From assembly GCF_900100885.1 (NCBI RefSeq), contig NZ_LT629692.1:744001-808000 (forward strand): a stretch of DNA of 64,000 nt, written 5' to 3'. This document shows, one piece after another, positions 17,346 to 25,467 of this stretch. This DNA comes from Microbacterium pygmaeum. Lineage in GTDB: Bacteria; Actinomycetota; Actinomycetes; Actinomycetales; Microbacteriaceae. Both the position numbers and the translations under genes were made by a program. The notes under the pieces are model-generated. The model ran no database searches. It was given only the letters and a program-made list of their open reading frames with translations, and was not told the DNA's origin. Numbering within the stretch: the first letter of the stretch is position 1; every line of letters begins with the position of its first letter.

Positions 17346-17762
17346 ATGGCAACCCACAATTCCCTCTTCTCCGAGAAGGACGTCCGCCGCACCGACGACG
17401 GCATCGCCGTCTCGGTGCAGCTTCCCTGGTACCGCAGCCTCTGGCTGTCGGCGGTCGACGATGTCGCGGCATCCGTCAACGGCATCGAGGTGCCGAAGGA
17501 CGAGCTGCGCTTCGTGCTGAACGACACCAGCTACCGCATCGAGGAGCTGCCCGAGCAGTCCGAGACCCTCTGGTTCGTCGCCGACAAGCCCGAGGTCGTG
17601 ATTCCCCTCGACCACGCACCCGCGGCCGGTGAGAAGCTCACCGTCGAGGTCGTGCTGACGATGCGCCTGCTGTACATGCAGATCATGCCCGGCGTCGACG
17701 GTGGCCCCGGCCGGTACGTCACCAACCGTGTACCGGTGGAGCGCGAGGTCGTGCTCGCATGA
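17346..17762 (+). CDS. Second CarB-like small subunit
   Basis: A 138-residue member of the C-glycoside deglycosidase beta-subunit family. It shows VSVQLPWYRSLWLSAV near residue 27 and a LWF motif near residue 77, parallel to the LPWYR and WWF positions of the protein at 14002. It is clearly diverged from that paralogue, consistent with a different partner. The stop overlaps the next start (ATGA). Confidence 0.82.
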   Translation: MATHNSLFSEKDVRRTDDGIAVSVQLPWYRSLWLSAVDDVAASVNGIEVPKDELRFVLNDTSYRIEELPEQSETLWFVADKPEVVIPLDHAPAAGEKLTVEVVLTMRLLYMQIMPGVDGGPGRYVTNRVPVEREVVLA

Positions 17763-18946
17763 GCAGGCCGCTCCGCGTCGCCATGATCGGCTACGGCTTC
17801 ATGGGCGCCACCCACTCGGTAGGGTGGCGCCAGGCGCCGCGGATGTTCGATCTGCCCGCCTCCGTCGAGATGGCGGTCATCGTGGGTCGCAACGGCGACG
17901 CCGTGGCCGAGGCCGCCGAGAAGTGGGGCTGGGCCGAGTCGGCGACCGATTGGCGCGAGGTGATCGCGCGCGACGACATCGACATCGTCGACATCGTCAC
18001 TCCCGGTGACTCGCACGCCGAGATCGCGATCGCCGCTCTCGAGGCAGGCAAGCATGTGCTGGTCGAGAAGCCGCTCGCGAACACCGTCGCCGAGGCGGAG
18101 GCCATGGCGGATGCTGCGGCGGCTGCGTCAGCGCGGGGCATCCGCTCGATGGTGGGCTTCACCTATCGTCGCGTGCCCGCCGTGACCTTCCTGCGCGATC
18201 TGATCGCCGACGGCGTCGTCGGCACCGTGCAGCAGGTGCGTGCGGCGTATCGGCAGGACTGGCTGGTCGACACCGGTGTGCCGTTGGCCTGGCGCCTGCA
18301 GAAGGAGCACGCCGGCTCCGGCGCGCTCGGCGACATCGGCGCGCACATCATCGACATGACGCAGTTCGTGACCGGCCAGACCGTCGAGGCGGTGGCGGGC
18401 ACGATCGCGACGATCGTGAAGGAGCGTCCGCTGCTCGGCTCGGGCTCAGGCCTGTCCGGAACCGCAGCCGAAGGCTTCGGGGAGGTCACCGTCGACGACC
18501 TTGCGCTCTTCACCGGGCGCCTGTCGAACGGGGCGCTCGTCTCGTTCGAGGCCACGCGGTTCGCGACAGGGCGCAAGAACGCCCTCACGATCGAGGTGTC
18601 CGGCGACGAGGGCGCGCTGGCGTTCGATCTCGAAGACCTCAACAGCCTGCAGTTCTACGACCGGACCGCCCCCGACGGCCGCCAGGGATTCACGAAGATC
18701 CTGGTCACCGAGGCGCAGCATCCCTACCTCGGTGCGTGGTGGCCCGCCGGTCACATGCTCGGCTACGAGCACGGCTTCAGCCACCAGGTCGTAGACCTCG
18801 TCACGGCGATCGCCGAGGGCACCGACCCTCATCCCTCGTTCGCCGAGGGCCTCTCGGTGCAGCGCGTGCTCGATGCCGTCGAGCGCTCGAGCGAGCACGA
18901 TTCCGCCTGGGTCCGCATCGCCGCGGGCGTCCCGGCATCCGTCTGA
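17759..18946 (+). CDS. Gfo/Idh/MocA oxidoreductase
   Basis: A 395-residue NAD(P)-dependent oxidoreductase. The N-terminal Rossmann fold begins MIGYGFMGATHSVGW, EKPLANT carries the family Lys, and the C-terminal alpha/beta domain has LGDIGAHIIDMTQF with the expected Asp and His. Family members oxidise or reduce sugar hydroxyls. In 3-keto-sugar pathways they interconvert 3-keto-glucose and glucose, the likely role here. It overlaps the preceding small-subunit gene. Confidence 0.85.
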   Translation: MSRPLRVAMIGYGFMGATHSVGWRQAPRMFDLPASVEMAVIVGRNGDAVAEAAEKWGWAESATDWREVIARDDIDIVDIVTPGDSHAEIAIAALEAGKHVLVEKPLANTVAEAEAMADAAAAASARGIRSMVGFTYRRVPAVTFLRDLIADGVVGTVQQVRAAYRQDWLVDTGVPLAWRLQKEHAGSGALGDIGAHIIDMTQFVTGQTVEAVAGTIATIVKERPLLGSGSGLSGTAAEGFGEVTVDDLALFTGRLSNGALVSFEATRFATGRKNALTIEVSGDEGALAFDLEDLNSLQFYDRTAPDGRQGFTKILVTEAQHPYLGAWWPAGHMLGYEHGFSHQVVDLVTAIAEGTDPHPSFAEGLSVQRVLDAVERSSEHDSAWVRIAAGVPASV

Positions 18947-18970
18947 ACACCCATCCCGAAGGAGAGCGCG

Positions 18971-19972
18971 ATGACGCGTCCGATCACTTTGTTCACCGGT
19001 CAGTGGGCCGATCTGCCGTTCGAGGAGGTGGCGCGTCTTGCGGGGGAATGGGGCTACGACGGTCTGGAGATCGCGTGCTGGGGTGATCACCTCGATGTGT
19101 CCCGCTGGGATGATGCGGAGTACGTGCAGTCCCGGCTGGACATCCTCGAGCGCAACGGGCTGCAGGTCTACACGATCTCGAATCATCTGACGGGTCAGGC
19201 GGTGTGCGATGACCCGATCGACGAGCGGCATCGTGACATCCTCTCCGACCGGGTGTGGGGCGATGGTGACCCGGAGGGGGTGCGTCAGCGTGCCGCGGAG
19301 GACATGAAGAACACGGCGCGGTTCGCCGCGAAGCTCGGCGTGACGACGGTCGTCGGCTTCACCGGCTCCTCGATCTGGAAGGCCGTCGCGATGTTCCCGC
19401 CCGCCTCGGACGAGTTCATCGCCCGCGGGTATCAGGACTTCGCCGACCGCTGGAACCCGATCCTCGACGTATTCGAAGAGGTCGGCGTGCGGTTCGCCCT
19501 CGAGGTGCATCCGTCTGAGATCGCGTACGACTACTGGAGCGCGAAGGACACGCTCGAGGCGATCGGGCACCGCAAGAGCTTCGGGTTCAACTTCGACCCG
19601 TCGCACTTCGTGTGGCAGCAGTTGGACTACGTCGCCTTCGTGCTCGACTTCGCCGAGCACATCTTCCACGTGCACGTGAAGGAATCCATCACCAACCTCG
19701 ACGGACGCAACGGGGTCCTCGGCTCGCACCGGCCCTGGGCCGACCCGCGCCGCGGGTGGACCTTCGTCTCCACAGGGCACGGCCAGGTGCGGTGGGAGCC
19801 GCTGTTCCGCGCGCTCAACGCGATCGGCTACACCGGCCCCACGTCGGTGGAGTGGGAGGACGCCGGCATGGACCGCTTGATCGGCGCGCCCGAAGCCCTC
19901 GCGTTCGTCCGCAAGCTCGCCGAGATCACCCCCCCGGCCGCCGCGTTCGACGCCGCCTTCTCCACGAAGTAA
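18971..19972 (+). CDS. Sugar isomerase/epimerase TIM barrel
   Basis: A 333-residue PF01261 TIM barrel with metal ligands Glu in FALEVHPSE, Asp in FNFDPSHF, His in FHVHVKE and Glu in SVEWEDAG. The start has GAAGGAG upstream. Homologues are common beside Gfo/Idh dehydrogenases in keto-sugar pathways, where they act as isomerases or epimerases. Its codon use in places (more third-position T) is slightly less GC-biased than that of its neighbours around 19020-19280. Confidence 0.82.
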   Translation: MTRPITLFTGQWADLPFEEVARLAGEWGYDGLEIACWGDHLDVSRWDDAEYVQSRLDILERNGLQVYTISNHLTGQAVCDDPIDERHRDILSDRVWGDGDPEGVRQRAAEDMKNTARFAAKLGVTTVVGFTGSSIWKAVAMFPPASDEFIARGYQDFADRWNPILDVFEEVGVRFALEVHPSEIAYDYWSAKDTLEAIGHRKSFGFNFDPSHFVWQQLDYVAFVLDFAEHIFHVHVKESITNLDGRNGVLGSHRPWADPRRGWTFVSTGHGQVRWEPLFRALNAIGYTGPTSVEWEDAGMDRLIGAPEALAFVRKLAEITPPAAAFDAAFSTK

Positions 19973-20020
19973 CACCGCCCCCATCGGGGCCGTGATCCTC
20001 CCACGAAAGCAGAAGTGACC

Positions 20021-20992
20021 ATGACGACACCGACGTTCGACGTGCCGAAAGTGAAGTGGAGCTACATGGACCACTGGCGCAGCCAGGGTCCGGCCGGCCC
20101 CATCGACCAGTGGCAGTCCCGCCTTGCGATGACCCGGTTCCTGCGGCAGGTCGCCGCGGTGGGCTTCGACGCGATCGACACGTTCGACTTCCGGTTCTGG
20201 CAGATCCTCGAGCAGTACGGGTCGGTCGCGAACTACCAGGAGTTCGTTCAGGAGCAGGGTCTGGAACGGATCGTGAACACGTTCCACGGGGTGTACTACA
20301 CCCCTGAGCGGTACGCGCCTGAGGTGCCCGCCACGCACGACACGATCCTCGAGGACTTCAAGATCACGATGGACCGGTGGTCCGGCATCCAGCTCGACAA
20401 CATCATCGTCATGCCCGGTTCGCGGTACTTCGACGAAGTGGGCGTCAGCGACGACGGCCTCAAGCACGCGGCGGAGGTCTGGGGCAAGGTCGGCCAGATC
20501 ACGCAGGAGTACGGCGTCAACCTCACCTGCCACCACGAGTTCTACGGCGGCATCCGCACGCGCGCGCAGATAGACACGTTCTACGACTACGCCGACCCCG
20601 AGTTCGTCAAGTTCTTCGTCGACACCGCGCAGCACTGCATCGCCGACGTCGACCCGGTGGACGTGTACGAGGCGCACCACGATCGCGTGACGGGCTTCCA
20701 CTTCAAAGACACCCGCACGAAGGACACGAACGAGGACTACCGACTCTGGCCGGATGCCGAACTGTCGGCGGTGACGACCGAGAAGTGGTTCTACGAGATG
20801 GGAACCGCAGAGGGCCTCGTCGACTTCGAGTCGATGATGCGCTCGGTGCGGGACCACGGCTACTCGGGGTGGATCAGCGTGGAGCACGACAAGGCCGACA
20901 AGATCGGCGGCGACTACTCCGAGAGCACGGCGATCTCGCGCTGGTACGCGAAGAACGTGCTCGACGGCATCTACGCGGAGGGCGCGAAGTGA
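20021..20992 (+). CDS. Sugar isomerase/epimerase TIM barrel
   Basis: A 323-residue PF01261-fold protein with ligand positions Glu in CHHEFYGG, Asp in FFVDTAQH, His in GFHFKDTR and Glu in SVEHDKADK. I chose ATG 20021 over the in-frame GTG at 20015 because it is better spaced from AGCAGAAG. It overlaps the next gene by GTGA. Probably acts on a released sugar; the exact reaction is unknown. Confidence 0.8.
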   Translation: MTTPTFDVPKVKWSYMDHWRSQGPAGPIDQWQSRLAMTRFLRQVAAVGFDAIDTFDFRFWQILEQYGSVANYQEFVQEQGLERIVNTFHGVYYTPERYAPEVPATHDTILEDFKITMDRWSGIQLDNIIVMPGSRYFDEVGVSDDGLKHAAEVWGKVGQITQEYGVNLTCHHEFYGGIRTRAQIDTFYDYADPEFVKFFVDTAQHCIADVDPVDVYEAHHDRVTGFHFKDTRTKDTNEDYRLWPDAELSAVTTEKWFYEMGTAEGLVDFESMMRSVRDHGYSGWISVEHDKADKIGGDYSESTAISRWYAKNVLDGIYAEGAK

Positions 20993-21969
20993 CCGGCATC
21001 CGATGGGGCTACGCCCTGAACCAGTGGGACACGAACATCGATGCGTTCGTGCGCAAGCGCGACCACGAGCGGGCGTTCAAGACGATCTCTATCAGCGGAT
21101 TCAGCGGCGTCGAGCTGACAGCCGTGAGCTTCGGTCCGTGGGAGCCGTTCGGCAGCCCCGAAGAGATCGCCAGACTGTACGGGTCGCTCGACGGACTGCG
21201 CGCGTTCCTGGCCGACTGCGCGCTGGAAGCCGTGAGCAGTTATGTGTACGACCCGTTCGTCGGCTTCGACGTGGAGATGGGTCGCGGGCCCGATCCCCTC
21301 GACCCTGACTCCCGCGAGCCGATCGCCGCCACAGCGCTCTGGTTCGCGGACGCGGTGCACCGCCTCGGCGGCGATTCGCTCGTCGTGCGGCCGGTCGGGT
21401 CGGCGTGGCAGACAGGCGAGCTGAGCGACCAGCAGATCGGCACGCTCGCCCGCCTGTGGAACGAGGTGGGCCGTCGCGTCGCGGAGCATGACGTGAAGCT
21501 CGCGCTGCACGTCGACTTCCTCTCGGCGCTGCGTCTCGGCGACGGCATCGATCGACTGCTGGCGGCGACGGACCCCGCGTTCGTCGGACTCGCGCTCGAC
21601 ACCGCTGAGCTCGCAATCGCCGGCATCGATCCCGTGGAGCTGTTCCAGCGGCATGCGGACCGCGTGCGTCACATCCAGCTCAAGAACGCGCGCGACACCG
21701 TCGACGACGCTGAGGCGGTGAATCCGCACGCCGAGCAGTTCGTCCGCACCGAAGGCGGCGAACGACGGATCGAACGGTGGTTCTTCGAGCCCACCGACGA
21801 AGGCGGACTCATCGATTTCGAAGCGTTCGCGCGGGCCGTCGCGGAGTCGGACTACTCCGGATGGATCGTCGTCGAGTCCGACCAGAGTCCGCGCCCCGCC
21901 GAGAGTGCGATGGTCAGCGGGTGGTACGTGCAGAAGGTGCTGCGGCCCATCGTCGAGGGTCGTACGTGA
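20989..21969 (+). CDS. Sugar isomerase/epimerase TIM barrel, variant metal site
   Basis: A 326-residue relative of the preceding protein. It keeps Asp in LALDTAEL, His in RHIQLKNARD and Glu in IVVESDQS, but the first acidic ligand position reads LHVDFLS, Asp instead of the usual Glu. The GTG start overlaps the previous stop. It may have a shifted substrate range or altered metal use. Confidence 0.75.
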   Translation: MTGIRWGYALNQWDTNIDAFVRKRDHERAFKTISISGFSGVELTAVSFGPWEPFGSPEEIARLYGSLDGLRAFLADCALEAVSSYVYDPFVGFDVEMGRGPDPLDPDSREPIAATALWFADAVHRLGGDSLVVRPVGSAWQTGELSDQQIGTLARLWNEVGRRVAEHDVKLALHVDFLSALRLGDGIDRLLAATDPAFVGLALDTAELAIAGIDPVELFQRHADRVRHIQLKNARDTVDDAEAVNPHAEQFVRTEGGERRIERWFFEPTDEGGLIDFEAFARAVAESDYSGWIVVESDQSPRPAESAMVSGWYVQKVLRPIVEGRT

Positions 21970-22958
21970 AGGTCGGGATCGTCGGGGGCACGGGCAACAT
22001 CTCCACGAGTGTCGTCAAACTCCTGCAGGAGCGCGGCCACGACGTGACGTGCATCACGCGCGGCTCGTCCGGAGCGCTGCCCTACGGCGTGCGTCATCTG
22101 TCGGGAGACCGGAACGACCTCGACTGGTTCGTGCCGACTGTGCAGCGGGAGCGCTTCGACGCGGCGATCGACTTCATCGGGTTCACCCCCGCACACGGCG
22201 CCGCGAGTCTGGACGCCTTCCGCGACGTCGGCCACTTCGTGCAGACGTCGACGGTGACGACCGTCGGCCAGACCGCCGACTGGCTCCCGATCACCGAGGA
22301 CCATCCGCTCCGCCCGCCCGTGCCGTACGCCGTCGACAAGGTCGCCCTCGATCGCATGTATCAGGCCGCCTACCTCGATCGCGGGTTCCCCGCGACGATC
22401 GTCAAGCCCTCGACCACGTACGGCCGCAAACGCGTCGTGCGCCAGGTCGGCATCGACACGCGATGGATCCGCCGCATCCGCGAGGGTCGTCCGATCCTCC
22501 GCGTCGGGGAGGGGACGGCGCTTCATCACCTGCTGCACGTCGACGACGCTGCACTCGGCTTCGTCGGAGTGCTCGAGCGCGACAGCACGATCGGTCAGAC
22601 GTACTTCCTGGTCAATCCGCAGCCGATGGAGTGGTCCGACATCCACGGCGTCGCCATGGACGTGCTCGGGCGCGAGGTCGAGCAGATCGACGTATCGGCC
22701 GAAACGCTGTACCAGCTCGACCCGCAGCGCTTCATGATGGTGCCCGGCGTCTTCGCGAAGAACCTGCTGTACAGCGCCGAAAAGCTGCAGCGTGACGTGC
22801 CCGAGTTCCGGCCGGTCGTCTCGCTGCACGACGGTCTTGCCGACGCATTCGAGTATCTGCAGAGCCACGGTCTGGTCGACGACGTGCCGGTCGGCGACTG
22901 GGAGGACCGGGTCATCGAAATACAGCGCGACGCTCGTCGTCGCATTCTGGAGGGTTGA
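21966..22958 (+). CDS. NAD-dependent epimerase/dehydratase family protein
   Basis: A 330-residue extended short-chain dehydrogenase with an N-terminal NAD-binding motif GIVGGTGNIS and an active-site YAVDK matching YxxxK. The GTG at 21966 overlaps the previous stop (GTGA). Family members act on nucleotide sugars or free sugars; among keto-sugar enzymes it may epimerise or reduce a sugar intermediate. The specific reaction is not evident. Confidence 0.8.
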   Translation: MKVGIVGGTGNISTSVVKLLQERGHDVTCITRGSSGALPYGVRHLSGDRNDLDWFVPTVQRERFDAAIDFIGFTPAHGAASLDAFRDVGHFVQTSTVTTVGQTADWLPITEDHPLRPPVPYAVDKVALDRMYQAAYLDRGFPATIVKPSTTYGRKRVVRQVGIDTRWIRRIREGRPILRVGEGTALHHLLHVDDAALGFVGVLERDSTIGQTYFLVNPQPMEWSDIHGVAMDVLGREVEQIDVSAETLYQLDPQRFMMVPGVFAKNLLYSAEKLQRDVPEFRPVVSLHDGLADAFEYLQSHGLVDDVPVGDWEDRVIEIQRDARRRILEG

Positions 22959-22960
22959 GC

Positions 22961-23956
22961 ATGGCAGCGCAGACGATCGGCATCGGAGTCCTGGGCGCGG
23001 CCGGCATCGTCGAACGGGCGATCGTCGAGCCGGCGCGCGAGCTGGACGGGGTCAGCGTGGTTGCGATCGGCGCACGTGATCCAGATCGTGCGCGCGAGGC
23101 GGCCGATCGCCTCGGTGTCGCGCAGTCCGGCGACTACGAAGCGGTCATCGAGAATCCCGACGTCGACCTGATCTACATCCCGCTGCCGTCGACCGTGCAG
23201 GCGCACTGGGCGGTACGGGCCTTGCAGGCGGGAAAGCACGTGCTGTGCGAGAAGCCGCTGTCTGCGAACGGCACGACGGCGGGCGAGATCGCGGAGGCGG
23301 CGGATGCTGCGGACCGTCGTGCCTTCGTGGGCTTCCACTACCGACTGCACAGCTTCACGCAGCGGCTGTCAGAGGTGCTGGCTTCGGGTGTGCTCGGAGA
23401 GGTGACGCGTGTCGAGTTCGACTACAGCATCCCCCACTTCGTGGTGAAGCCGGGCAACATCCGCCTCGACGCCGACCTCGGCGGCGGCTCGTTCATGGAC
23501 GTGGGCTGCTACGCCGTCGACCTCATGCGCGTGGCCTGGGGAGAGCCCACGGTGATCTCCGCCGACGCCGTGCTGTCCACCGATGATCCCCGCGTCGATC
23601 TGCAGACTGATGCGGTCTTCGAGCTGCCCGGCGGTGTCCCCGCGACGGTCCGGTCATCGTTCATCGGCGACGATCAGGGGAGCATGTCGCTGCGGGTGAC
23701 CGGCGCGGCCGCGTCGCTCGAGGCGACGAGCGTGATCGTCCCGCAGTGGGGGGCGACGCTGCGCGTGACGGCGGGGAGCGAACTGGTCATCGAAGAGAAG
23801 GCGGTCGACGGCGAGAACAGCTATGCGCGGCAGCTGGAGCACGTCGTCGCCGCCCTGCGCGACGGGTCGCCGAGCGAGCTCGATGCGGAGCTGGGCGTCG
23901 GAACAATGCAGGTCATCGACGATGTCTACCGGGCAGCAGGTCTGCAGCCTCGCTGA
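22961..23956 (+). CDS. Gfo/Idh/MocA oxidoreductase
   Basis: A 331-residue NAD(P)-dependent sugar oxidoreductase with Rossmann motif GVLGAAGIVERA, EKPLSANG and GSFMDVGCYAVDLMR. ATG 22961 is preceded by TGGAGGG at ideal spacing; the TTG at 22955 is less likely. It is the last gene of the operon, followed by a strong hairpin. With the gene at 17759, one could act on the free 3-keto-sugar and the other on a different carbon or glycoside. Confidence 0.85.
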   Translation: MAAQTIGIGVLGAAGIVERAIVEPARELDGVSVVAIGARDPDRAREAADRLGVAQSGDYEAVIENPDVDLIYIPLPSTVQAHWAVRALQAGKHVLCEKPLSANGTTAGEIAEAADAADRRAFVGFHYRLHSFTQRLSEVLASGVLGEVTRVEFDYSIPHFVVKPGNIRLDADLGGGSFMDVGCYAVDLMRVAWGEPTVISADAVLSTDDPRVDLQTDAVFELPGGVPATVRSSFIGDDQGSMSLRVTGAAASLEATSVIVPQWGATLRVTAGSELVIEEKAVDGENSYARQLEHVVAALRDGSPSELDAELGVGTMQVIDDVYRAAGLQPR

Positions 23957-23959
23957 CCT

Positions 23960-23986
23960 GCGCGCGCTCGTCGTGCGAGCGCGCGC
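23960..23986. terminator. Hairpin between convergent genes
   Basis: GCGCGCGCTCG and CGAGCGCGCGC form a perfect 11-bp stem with a TCGTG loop, between the end of the car operon (23956) and the convergent fusion gene (23990). There is no T-run, as is common in high-GC actinobacteria. Probably a bidirectional terminator. Confidence 0.6.
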
Positions 23987-23989
23987 TCA

Positions 23990-25384
23990 TCACGCGAGCG
24001 CGCGGGCGCCCTCGCGCAGGGCCGATCGTGCCAGTGCGAGGTGCCGGCGGGTGATGTCGGCGGGCACGTCATCCAGCCACTCGTGACCGCCCCACTCGCT
24101 GCAGAGCGTGCCGGTGAAGGGCGTGCCCGCCAGTTCCGATCCAAGGTCGCGGATCGGATGCGTCACGCGACCGTCGGTGTCGTCCAGATCCCAGAATTTG
24201 AGGTGGAACGCGCCGGTCAGCGGCAGCACGTCCCGAAGGTCGGCGGCGCTGGAGCGACCGAACCGGACGAGCAGGTTCATGAAGGCCGTGTGCACCGCCG
24301 GGGGAACGCCACCCGATCGGAGTACCTCGATGACCGCGCCATTCGTCGCCGGGTCGCGCCAGTCGGTGGCCAGCCGCTGCAGCAGGGCCTCCGGAACGCC
24401 TCCCGACCGGAGCAGGTCGAGGTAGCTCGATGGAACTGCCGGCATCAGCATGCTGATGTCGACGAGGAGCCGAAGGTGCGTGTCGTCGGTGCGCGCGATC
24501 GTCTCGATCGCGCCGCGCGCGGCGGGTGAGTCCGGTGTCTGCTGGCCCTGGATCTCCTCGAAGAGCACGAGGTCGAGCTCGTGGAGCACCGGCAGCAGCT
24601 CGCGCAGCAGCCCATCACCGGCCTGTCCGATCGGCAGCCGCACACCCGCCGCGCCGACGCGTGCGGCGGCGTGCAGCTGTGGCAGCATGAACGCGAGGCG
24701 CTCGGCGTCGGTGCGACGCGTCGAACCGACCCAGTCATCCAGACTTGCGCCCACGATGCTCACCGAACCGTGCGCGGCCTCCAGACCGGTGCGCAGTGCG
24801 TCGACGTCTCCGTCGCGCGGGGTCGGGAACGACCGCCACAGCTGACCCGGCTCGATCTCGATGACCGACGAGACGCCGTCCGTCACGATGCCGACGGCGA
24901 TGTCTTCGGCCGTGCGCTCGGCTCGGATCACGTCCGGCGTCCAGTTGAAAGCGGATGCCGCGAGTGTCCACCCCTCTGGCAGCGCATCGTCGCGCGCCAC
25001 CTCATGTGCCGACTCTCGTTCGATGACCGATGCGGCCACCGCCGCAGGGGCATCGAGGGTCAGCGGCCGCGCGATCCGGAACGGCAGTGACAGCGGGCCA
25101 TCCGGTCCGACCTGCAAGTAGGGGATCATCAGCTGGAACGACACCGTCACATCGTGCGGTCCAGCCGCGAGCGGACCGTCGCCGAGGATCGTGATCCGAT
25201 CCTGCAGGAACCACCATTCCGGCATGTCGGCAGTCGCCGCTCTCACCGATTCGCCGTCGATCGACACGCGCAGCTCGGAGAGTGACGACGAGGGCAGCGA
25301 CCGGATCCACGGCAGACCGAGCAGCACCGCGAACCCCTCGGGTGTCGATCGCAGGGCGTCGTCGCGCAGAGCCGTCAGCGTCAT
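23990..25384 (-). CDS. CarB-CarC fusion, putative single-chain C-glycoside deglycosidase
   Basis: A 464-residue protein joining two parts normally encoded by separate genes. Residues 1 to about 112 match the CarB-like small subunit (LPWIRSL at 24-30, EWWF at 56-59). After a linker, about 135-464 form a CarC-like TIM barrel. The metal-site positions correspond to those of the protein at 15500: Glu277 (FEEIQG against YEIHA), Asp309 (VDISM), His394 (FHLKFWD against HAKFYD) and Glu430 (SEWGGH against SEWEGH). So the active site looks intact. ATG 25384 follows GAGGA. It is downstream of the ROK gene on the same strand, 83 bp apart, and convergent to the car operon. Confidence 0.8.
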   Translation of the reverse strand: MTLTALRDDALRSTPEGFAVLLGLPWIRSLPSSSLSELRVSIDGESVRAATADMPEWWFLQDRITILGDGPLAAGPHDVTVSFQLMIPYLQVGPDGPLSLPFRIARPLTLDAPAAVAASVIERESAHEVARDDALPEGWTLAASAFNWTPDVIRAERTAEDIAVGIVTDGVSSVIEIEPGQLWRSFPTPRDGDVDALRTGLEAAHGSVSIVGASLDDWVGSTRRTDAERLAFMLPQLHAAARVGAAGVRLPIGQAGDGLLRELLPVLHELDLVLFEEIQGQQTPDSPAARGAIETIARTDDTHLRLLVDISMLMPAVPSSYLDLLRSGGVPEALLQRLATDWRDPATNGAVIEVLRSGGVPPAVHTAFMNLLVRFGRSSAADLRDVLPLTGAFHLKFWDLDDTDGRVTHPIRDLGSELAGTPFTGTLCSEWGGHEWLDDVPADITRRHLALARSALREGARALA

Positions 25385-25429
25385 GGCACATCCTCGTGTC
25401 GGTGTCGCCGGAGACAACCGGCTTAGGAC

Positions 25430-25462
25430 GAGAACTTACACGCTTATGCTCGAAAACGAAAG
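25430..25462. promoter_or_regulatory. Candidate ROK operator upstream of the fusion gene
   Basis: GAGAACTTACACGCTTATGC followed by TCGAAAACGAAAG, in the 83-bp spacer between the ROK regulator and the fusion gene. It aligns with the element at 26798-26825 upstream of the ROK gene; read on the minus strand both contain AAGCGT-N(1-3)-TAAGTTYTC. A shared site suggests ROK control of both the fusion gene and the divergent Gfo/Idh operon. Confidence 0.45.
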
Positions 25463-25467
25463 AAGTC

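Noticed and set aside
18446..20887. 813-residue minus-strand open frame
   Set aside because: It lies antisense to three well-supported genes with clear motifs and ribosome-binding sites; high GC content leaves long shadow frames open.
23990..25384. Fusion explained as a frameshift or read-through artefact
   Set aside because: The frame is continuous with a single stop at the end, a good start site, a plausible linker and conserved motifs on both sides.
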